64,000 nt of DNA from Cristatella mucedo (Eukaryota > Bryozoa > Phylactolaemata > Cristatellidae), in assembly GCA_009760855.2 (NCBI GenBank), contig WPIO01000120.1:62001-126000 (forward strand). Direction: 5' to 3'. How positions within the stretch are numbered: the stretch's first letter is position 1; each line of letters starts with the position of its first letter. Shown piece after piece: positions 34,401-64,000 of this stretch. The notes beneath the pieces were generated by a model, which was given only the letters and a program-made list of their open reading frames with translations, was not told the origin of the DNA and made no database searches. The position numbers and the translations under genes were made by a program.

Positions 34401-34779
34401 GCCAAAAGCAACCGTGGAACTAAACGAGTCTCCAGCAGAAGGTCCGATACAAAGTAAACTACAGGGGTGCAAAACGACGAAGCAGGCGTGAACAAATGTG
34501 CTGGTCGGTCATTTGGCGTCAGCAGTCCCGACGTTGTACCGGCTCCAAATCCAACAGTATGAACGTACGCCATAAGGCTTGCTGAGTAATTTATTCGCTA
34601 GTCAGAGTCGACGTCCACCACAGTCAAGAGCTTCCGCCGAAAGACATCAACTCATGGGGGGTCACTGTTGTTGACAGATATTACAAGCCCCTACCATTGC
34701 TATGTAACTCCCGGTTTCGGGATATCCATTGTACAGTACGCTTCCGGTACCGGCCAGGACTGAATAAACGTGGTCTATA
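31448..34779. repeat. GC-rich mosaic of an unidentified dispersed repeat
   Basis: Two kinds of segment recur. Segment P (GTTCCAGGGGTCAGAGGC, CACGCTGCCGCTCGCCATG, GAGCGGCCGTCAGGTTA) occurs at about 31534-31650, 32652-32770 and 33135-33225. Segment Q (GAACTA.ACAAGTCT, GGGAGGGTCC, CGCAAGACGAC, CCGAAAGACGCCAACACA, TCGGGCCTTGGGTACTCG, AACTCGGCGAGAC, GGCCTAGCCGG) occurs at about 31667-32260, 33239-34390 (split by a LINE) and partly at 34418-34665. No ORF with known domains. It may be decayed LTR-element sequence. Confidence 0.6.
33281..33857 (-). mobile_element. LINE family A, 5'-truncated, inserted into the mosaic repeat
   Basis: The minus strand reads [53 protein letters not shown], then the 3' UTR and the hairpin and TAA/TTA tail at 33281-33350. 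Segment Q of the mosaic is interrupted exactly by this copy, so the insertion is younger than the mosaic. Confidence 0.88.
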
Positions 34780-36070
34780 CGTAGCGCCTTGCTGGCCTTG
34801 GCTACATTTTAGCGCGAACAAGAGCTGTTCGGCGGTGGGCAAGAACTTCTTTGTCCTAGAGCAGTGAGCCAGATAGCGGTGTCAGTGCGGTTAGAGAGCA
34901 AGAGCGTAAGAGCAAGCCAGGAAGCTATGAGACCAAAAATGGCGATTCGGCCTTAAGAATTGGTCCGATAGCAGCAGGAGCTGCTGATTGATGTTGGCTG
35001 GCCTGTCAACCTCCGCCATCACTCTGTCCAAAAAGAATCGTCTGGAACCCATTCGCCATTCAAGCTGGGCAGAGGGGACATTCCAGTGGCCTAGTGCCGG
35101 TATTAGTTCCTTACCGTAATGGGCCCTGATGTCGGGCCCAATACCACCAAGCTCTTGCCCCATTGTCTCAGCTAAGTATTTAAGAGTTGAACGACGCTCG
35201 CTCTTGGTCTTTTGGTCTTTAGTCCGGCTCCACGCTTCGACGTCGTTGGACTCGTTTCTCTGAAAGCGAGTGGGAGGGTGGGCTGTTCGCCGGCGATTGA
35301 CAAGACAGGAATAGACAGCGCTAGGAGGATTCAGTGGACTTAATCAAATACAGTTGTATCGCGCCCGAGCTGGCATTTTTGTGTTTCTTTCGTGTTCTGT
35401 ATATGCGCCCTAGCACTTGGACTCGGCATAAGAATTTACCGGTGCGAGCTAGACGTAGTTGGCGTGTGTGGAGTCCTAGTTCTCCGGTTAGGGTTTAGTT
35501 CTATTTGGGTCGTTCCCCAGTATAGATGTAAGTAGCTTCAGTGTGGACGTTGTTCCCCAGTATAGATGTAAGTAGCTTCAGTGTGGAGACGTGTTTCCTC
35601 CGCAAGAGTGTTTGAGGTAGCGTGTGTGGAGTATTCCTGCCGCACTGGTGGAAACGGAGTCCTAGCTCTCTGGTTAGGGTTTAGGCTCCGGTTCGGGCTC
35701 CGTCTATTTGGGTCATTCCCCACTCTAGACGTAAGTAGCTTAAGTGTGGAGACGTATACTCTCCGCAAGAGTGTTTGTGCTGTTGAGAGCGAGCGAGGAG
35801 TGTGGAGATAAAGCTGAGCTAGACGCGCAGCGACTTTGTGCGCTTGCAAATAAAGCTCAGTAAAATCCTCAGTTTGTGTCTCGCTTTCTAATTCACGCCG
35901 CGGACTCACGACCCCTTTTAGTAACGGTAAGTAGGTCAGCGCCAGAAACGCTCGTTTCGTGGCGGCCAGCTTATTGCGTGTGGGTGCTTCACCGAATGGC
36001 ATTAGGCGTTAGGTTAGGCCACAAGGTAATAGGCAGGTCTAGCTTACTCCTCCGAGCCTTCGGCTTTACA
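34780..36070 (+). mobile_element. Diverged LTR of the same family (copy 4), nearly full length
   Basis: Begins CGTAGCGCCTTGCTGG (first T changed to C) and ends CTTCGGCTTTACA. It aligns with copy 2 throughout: TATTTAAGAG near 35175 and an AATAAA in the TGCAAATAAAGC segment near 35850. Flanks (TATA and GCTT) do not match, so either the duplication has decayed or this is an end of a rearranged element. Confidence 0.85.
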
Positions 36071-36079
36071 GCTTCACGG

Positions 36080-36900
36080 ATGCACAAATAAAAAATGCTG
36101 ATGTCGACGATCAACCATCTCCTCAAATTCTTCCAGATTAGCTACTTACTTGATGATCCTTGTGATGATCTAGCCGATCGTTTCTCTCGATTTTTTGTTC
36201 AGAAAATAGACAAGATCATGGAATCCATCTCTGCAGTGGCAGCATCCCCCTAGAATGCTGTCCTAGATTCCCGGCTGCACCACATGTTCAACATTTCGGC
36301 AGGTCACTAGTGATCTCTTTCTGGAGTTTAAATACCAATCAAAGAAGACAACAAGTTGTTTTGACCCTGTTTCCACTCTCCCGCTCCTACCTTGCATTGA
36401 TCTGCTGCTGCCATGAATAACTAACATTACTTATATGTCATTAGCCTCAGGTCATGTTCCTGCACCTTTCTAAAAAGTTGTACTCATGCCTCTACTCAAG
36501 AAAGCGATACTGGACTAAGAGAACTTTAGCAACTACCACCCAGTCTCCTTTCTACCATTCCTATCAAAGATACCGGAACAAGTCGTGGCAGACCATCTGT
36601 ACTCACATATTGAAACTTCAAACCTTGCTAGTAAGTTTCAGTCTGGCGTTAGAGCTAATCACTCCATAGAACCAGCATTGCTTAGGGTGTACAACGACCT
36701 ACTTAGAAATGCAGACATGCGTAGAGTTTTTCTGTCTGTTTTGCTTAATCTTTTGGCAACTTTGGATACTATCGATCACCAAATCCTTCTTGAGCACCTC
36801 TCATCTCGCTTGGGCATCGCTGGCACTGCCCTGCAACGGTTCAGATCCTATCTCAGTGTGTGACTCAACAGTATTGACGTGAATTGATAAAGGCTACCCA
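36080..36900 (+). mobile_element. LINE family A, middle part of ORF2
   Basis: The plus strand reads VDDQPSP near 36105, NYHPVSFLPF near 36535, FQSGVRANHSIEPALLRVYND and LDTIDHQILLEHLSSRLGIA (36640-36825), then LQRFRSYLSV and a PLKC-like end near 36910. It stops where the next fragment begins in the opposite direction. Confidence 0.8.
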
Positions 36901-36904
36901 AGGC

Positions 36905-37430
36905 ACCTCTGAAATGTATAAGTCAATCCGTTGCTTGACTGGTAGCCAGTGCAGGTCGGCGAGAAGTGGAGTAATGTGGCAACTGCGATGCTCACGACAG
37001 ACAAGCCTAGCTGCAGAGTTTTGCACCAGCTGCAATCGCCTGATCGCACATGCTGGTAGGCCAGTAAGCAGTGAGTTGCAGAAGTCGAGATGAGATGTTA
37101 CGAATGCATGGACCAACTTAGACGTGGTATCCTTATCTAAACAAGCCCGAATTTTAGCAATGTTATGAAGCTGAAAATAGGCAGATTTGACTGTGGAGCT
37201 GATATGGTCGTCTAACGAGAGGTCGCTTTGGAATATGACACCTAGATTTCGAGCGATCGAGGCAAAGGTACAACCGAGTGTCATCCGCATAGAAGTTAAA
37301 GCCTAGATTGTGCTTGGCAATCACATCAGCAAGAGGGAGAGTATAAAGCGTGAAAAGAACCGGACCTAACATGGAGCCCTGAGGTACTCCATATTTGAGA
37401 GGAAAAGACACGTGGTCGTACTGCTGGGCA
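36905..37430 (-). mobile_element. LINE family A, adjacent part of ORF2 in inverted orientation
   Basis: The minus strand reads [20 protein letters not shown], then NFYADDTRLYLC with an intact YADD box near 37265, then [40 protein letters not shown] and [15 protein letters not shown]. It takes up the element where the plus-strand neighbour stops, so the pair is one element with an internal inversion or two fragments in contact. Confidence 0.8.
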
Positions 37431-38073
37431 GCAGGATTGGCACTTAATCTAGCCGCCCATGCGAGCTCTTCGTTTCTTACAAGAGACAGCTCCCGGCCAG
37501 CAGAGGGACCCGACTGCCGACCTCGACCAACTTGGCCAGCTGACAAGCAACTGCTCCAGCTTGCTACTACTGCGCACGTTCGGAATAAATCGGAGAACAA
37601 TGGCTATGCGAGGTAACATGGTTTATTATACATTTGACGGTGGCATTCCATGGAATCTTGGTAAGTCTTCCCATGTTGAGGATGCTAGGATTATCAATTA
37701 CTCGTCGTCAATCTTTTGATTCAACCTCATAGTAGCAGTTTAGTGGCTCAGTTAGACACTCAATAATGCATGGCCCTTGATTCCTACTCCATGGGTCATG
37801 AGAACAGCATACTAATATCAGCTTTATTTCCAAAAAGGCATTTTCCACACAAAGGACCACACGAGCAGTCAACTAGCAGGCATGGCAGGTGCTGCTGCCA
37901 ATTGGCTAAGCGATGAAAGAACCGAGTCCTGGGGCAGAAAAATATTCGGCTCAATCAGCCTCCCCCACCCCAGTAAATCTTCGGTGGCTGTGGTTCGATA
38001 GCCCCCCTTGCTATGAGCATGAAATACAGATGCCTCGCAAGGGCTGGCCATGCGTGAAAACTCGCTGTCTCTA

Positions 38074-38118
<45 letters not shown>

Positions 38119-38906
38119 CTTAGCATTTAAAGGGCATCCGGCCGTGCAGCCTCGTTGTAGAGATACATGCGACCACTGGCCGCATGCATGCGATAGCTTC
38201 GACCTACCTTGCTAGCTAAGTGCAGGAGCGTAGCGCCTAGCAAGTTGTCGCACAGTCGGGAGACGCAGTGAGACTGGCGGCTCGAGAATGTTCGGGCAGC
38301 TGTGGCATGTGCAGCCTTGGTCCCCGTCTAGCATCATAACAGGCAAAACGACAAGCAGACTCTAGTGCCCAACTGACTCGGTAGGTGGCCACCAGGTGCA
38401 GCAGTGGCACTAGTTCCGGCTGCAATTAATGCTGCTAAATGCATTTACATATGGAAGGGAGGAGTACTTTGAAAAGGAGTACTTTGAAGCAGGGAGCCAG
38501 GCAGCAGCAGCAGGGGGCGTGCTGCCGGTCCGAGATCCGCAGACACCGATCAGCCGAGCTGTAGACGCTTCGTCATCCGGGCCGAGCAGACAAACGATAC
38601 CAGACAAGAGCCGTAGCTTGCTCTACACGCTCGAGTCAAAGTGAAAAGAGTGGAAATGAAAGACTCGCCCAATGCTGCTTGCGACAAAGAAGTGGCAAAT
38701 CAAGGTGCACGTGTGTATAGTGAGTGAAAGAGGTCAAAGCAAGCTGCACAGAACCAAGGAAAAATAGAGCAGGTCTCACATTCAGTCAGCTCACAGGCTG
38801 CAGCCCCGCCCCCAGTAAAAAACCAGCGGCCAAGTCACTAGTAGAAACTGCTGCAGCGGCTGGCAGAAGGCGCTCTCAGGGCTACAGAGAGTGAGTGCAC
38901 ACTGAG
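37431..38906. other. Region downstream of gene B
   Basis: 1.5 kb with a CT microsatellite at 38077-38116. On the minus strand AATAAA appears near 37825, a possible poly(A) signal for gene B. No ORF is assigned. Confidence 0.5.
38077..38116. repeat. (CT)n microsatellite
   Basis: About 20 CT dinucleotides, likely in or just beyond the gene B 3' UTR. Confidence 0.97.
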
Positions 38907-61467
<22,561 letters not shown>

Positions 61468-61744
61468 CTGCAAGCCAATCAACATAGTGTCACTGAAACA
61501 ACTGTCGTGTGATCTTTCTAAATGTGCTCATGCTTCAGACACTGTGCATGCATGTTACCACCACCACCACAGGGGAGCTCCGTTAAGGCTTATGTAGAGT
61601 GTCTGGCAAAAGATTAAGTTCTCTTATGGTGCTGTAGAAATGAAGTATTTAAATATATCTATATAACCGATTGCCTTGCTTCCTTTCCAGCAGATGCCAA
61701 GTGCCTAGAGAGAGATTTTACTATTTTAGGGAGCTATGCTAATG

Positions 61745-62310
61745 TCTTATCATTACTTCATTACTTCTCACCGACCTGCACTGGCTTCCAGTCAGGCAAT
61801 GGATCGACTTCAAGGTTTTGTCGCTCACTTTTAGGTCACTTCATTCTTTGGCTCCAGCCTATCTCTCAGATCTACTCCCTCACCAGGCCAAGCATCGTAC
61901 CACCGGCTTTTCGGATTCCAACAGTTTACCAATACCTCGTACAAATCTCAAATCCTTTGGAGACCGTGCATTTAGTTCGTATGCTCTCAAAGCCTGGAAC
62001 TCACTCCCGACCTGCGGCAGAACAACTTGAAAACACCTATTTAGGACAGCATTTAGTCGGTCCCTGTGATTCGTCCTTCATGTGCTTATGCGTGCTGACA
62101 ATGTGCATGCTGCCACTAACCACATTTGCATGCTGACCCTGTGCATGTCACCCCTAACCATGTTATTCATGTTGTTAATCAAGCATGATATTACTCACTA
62201 TTCAGTCGCGTTTCCCTTTGCAGCAAATGCAAAGCGCCTAGAAAGAGAATGAGTTCTCTGAGGGCACTTTATCAAGTGCATTACTACTATTATTATTCTT
62301 ATTACCATTA
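61745..62310 (+). mobile_element. LINE family A, 5'-truncated 3' end
   Basis: [77 protein letters not shown], then an 11-codon gap compared with other copies, the 3' UTR, terminal hairpin and TTATTATTC tail. Confidence 0.87.
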
Positions 62311-62799
62311 CTATCATCATTCCTAGATGACTAACAGCCAGGTGTATGTATTTTTCCTTATCCCAAACTGGCCCCTTAACTCTAACGTAACAGCTAGTGG
62401 TAGTGTCCTGTACTGCTCATTGTAGCATACAAGTTAACCATGGCCAGCTTCGAAAACCATGGAGCTCTACCATATTACGAATGCAAATGGAAAGAACTGC
62501 CGATATTTCCCCACACCATGGACCATTTGCTTTGCCATCTGCAATCGCAGCTCTTGCGTACAACTTAATCTGCTAATTATACAGAGAACCACATACTATT
62601 GCTAGATGAATGACAGACTAACAAACCAAATCAAAGCCGTTTTCCCATGGAGTTCTAGATGCGAGTATGCAGATCCTAGTAAATAAAGGCATAACAGATA
62701 CCTGTACAACAGCAGACAGAAGCTTATCTACAGAACTTATTCATTTAGTGCACTCAAAATTACAAGATTTAAACTAAAGATAATGTGTACATTAACTAC

Positions 62800-62809
62800 C
62801 CTCTCTCTT

Positions 62810-62855
<46 letters not shown>
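62800..62855. repeat. (CT)n(TA)n microsatellite
   Basis: A CT run passing directly into about 17 TA dinucleotides. Confidence 0.95.
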
Positions 62856-62856
<1 letters not shown>

Positions 62857-63239
62857 CATCTCTTTCTCTTACTGTTTGTCTCTTTGTGTTGGTCCGATCT
62901 TTCATTCTTGGAAAGATCACTGTTTGTCTGTCTGATCTTTACTTGCACAGCATAACATACATCTAACCCCTTACACAACTATATGACTGGCAGACCTCAA
63001 TCAGTCCACTGCAAGTTCACATAAGAAAAGCATCTTTGGTAGTAATCAAGTAATCACATTCGTTGCCTGCATCATTAAGCACAAGAGGTGCACGTAAAAA
63101 AAAGAGACTAGCTCAATATTATTCGAAGTACTTGCTGGTCAGCCATCTGATGCCCACAAACCACTCTCACTTTATTGAACACACGCAACCGTGCTGTACA
63201 ATAGATTTATTTAAAAAAATAGGAAAGCAGAACGTGTGT

Positions 63240-63360
63240 TTGTGTGTGTGTCTCCGTCTGTAACTCGATAAAGACTACGAGGTTGTTATGAAGGACAGTT
63301 TTGTATGTCGCACTCAAAGAATAAGTGGCTTTCGGTACGCATTCGGTAGCCAACGTGATT
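63240..63360 (-). mobile_element. LINE family B 3' end fragment
   Basis: GTCTCCGTCTGTAACTCGAT, AAAGACTACGAGGTTGTTAT, GTTTTGTATGTCGCACTCA and CTTTCGGTACGCATTCGGTA match the 3' end of LINE B at 22690-22820, reverse-complemented. Confidence 0.75.
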
Positions 63361-64000
63361 TTACAAGTCTGAAAGTCAAATGCATGCTACTACTTGTGGC
63401 ACTCATTCAACTTTTTGAGAAGAACTACTGGCCATGCTGGCTATCATAGAACTGATAGCAGTTGTGAAAAATTATAGCCTGCAGCTGTGATGCGCAGGTT
63501 TTCTATTCTAGTGCAGAAAATGTAAGCAAAAGATGCCCAAGTGAGAAAGGTATGCAACTCAAAGCACGAGGTGACGAAAGTTAACAGCTAAGAAAGTAGT
63601 ATTGCCATGGCAACAACAAAAATTCAGCATGGTGGGTACGAGGGCATGAGGATTTTAGGACACCAGAGGTGGAAGCTTTTCTTGCAAGCCTGAGGGCATG
63701 GCAGTGAAAATAGCAAGGCAAGCCAGAACGAAAGCTCTTACCTCTGACCTCGCTAGAGAGCCCTGGCTGTGTAACAACCGTAGGATCGGTGTGCAGCAAC
63801 AAAGCGAATGCGCCTAATCAAACATATCAAAATCCATCACTAACTATTCTGAGCGGCACACTAAGTGACATAGCTACTGATAGGCAATACCAATTTTACT
63901 TAACTAGATAATTGGGGTGCAGTAGCTGTACACTGAAACTGCAAGGGTAGGTGTGACTGCTACTAGCTATGGCTGCTCACTACGGCCCTCTATGAGTAGC

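Larger units (their letters stand above)
61468..64000. other. Upstream flank or intron 1 of gene B
   Basis: Holds a SINE/LINE tail (61590-61650), LINE A (61745-62310), a CT/TA microsatellite (62800-62855) and a LINE B end (63240-63360). I searched the minus strand for an ATG exon with a membrane helix and a phase-0 donor and found none that convinced me. Confidence 0.6.

Overview
The window is genomic DNA from an animal with an intron-rich, repeat-rich genome, probably a non-vertebrate metazoan. The protein-coding exons are clear orthologues of animal genes, introns run from 60 bases to 9.5 kb with GT/AG borders, and most of the rest is degenerate LINE, SINE and LTR sequence plus microsatellites. 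The species cannot be read from this sequence alone.

Three protein-coding genes are supported. At the left edge, on the minus strand, lie the first two coding exons of the proteasomal ubiquitin receptor ADRM1/RPN13 (exons 2151-1951 and 439-323); the gene runs off the window. Head to head with it, 245 bp from start codon to start codon, is a complete nine-exon ABHD3/ABHD1-type alpha/beta-hydrolase gene on the plus strand (2397-27341, 393 residues, all exon phases consistent). A second ABHD3-type gene lies on the minus strand (exons 2-9, 61467 down to 38907). Its exon 1 was not found and is probably to the right of the window. The two ABHD3 genes are tail to tail and share phases and nearly identical exon lengths (167/167, 171/168, 46/46, 113/113, 177/177, 55/49, 166/166, 173/185), so they are an inverted duplicate pair. 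Both keep the nucleophile elbow, the acid and the histidine, with exactly 29 residues from acid to histidine.

The large introns and the 11.6 kb between the two 3' ends hold mobile-element remains. LINE family A is CR1/L2-like, with a reverse transcriptase and a 3' stem-loop tail ending in TTA-type repeats. LINE family B is a second reverse-transcriptase family, and family C is a poorly preserved relative of A. SINE1 has a tRNA-like head joined to a tail resembling the 3' end of LINE A. SINE2 is tRNA-derived with good A and B boxes. A 1.1-1.3 kb LTR family is present as two clean solo LTRs with 4-bp target duplications inside intron 7 of the first ABHD3 gene, and as two more diverged copies between the genes. 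The interval 31.45-34.78 kb is a GC-rich mosaic of an unidentified repeat, interrupted by a LINE A insertion.

No RNA gene, CRISPR array or bacterial-type operon is present. No wholly new system is evident. The most informative items are the tail-to-tail ABHD3 pair, the ADRM1/ABHD3 shared promoter interval, the solo LTRs with internal 122-bp repeats, and the SINE1/LINE A shared tail.
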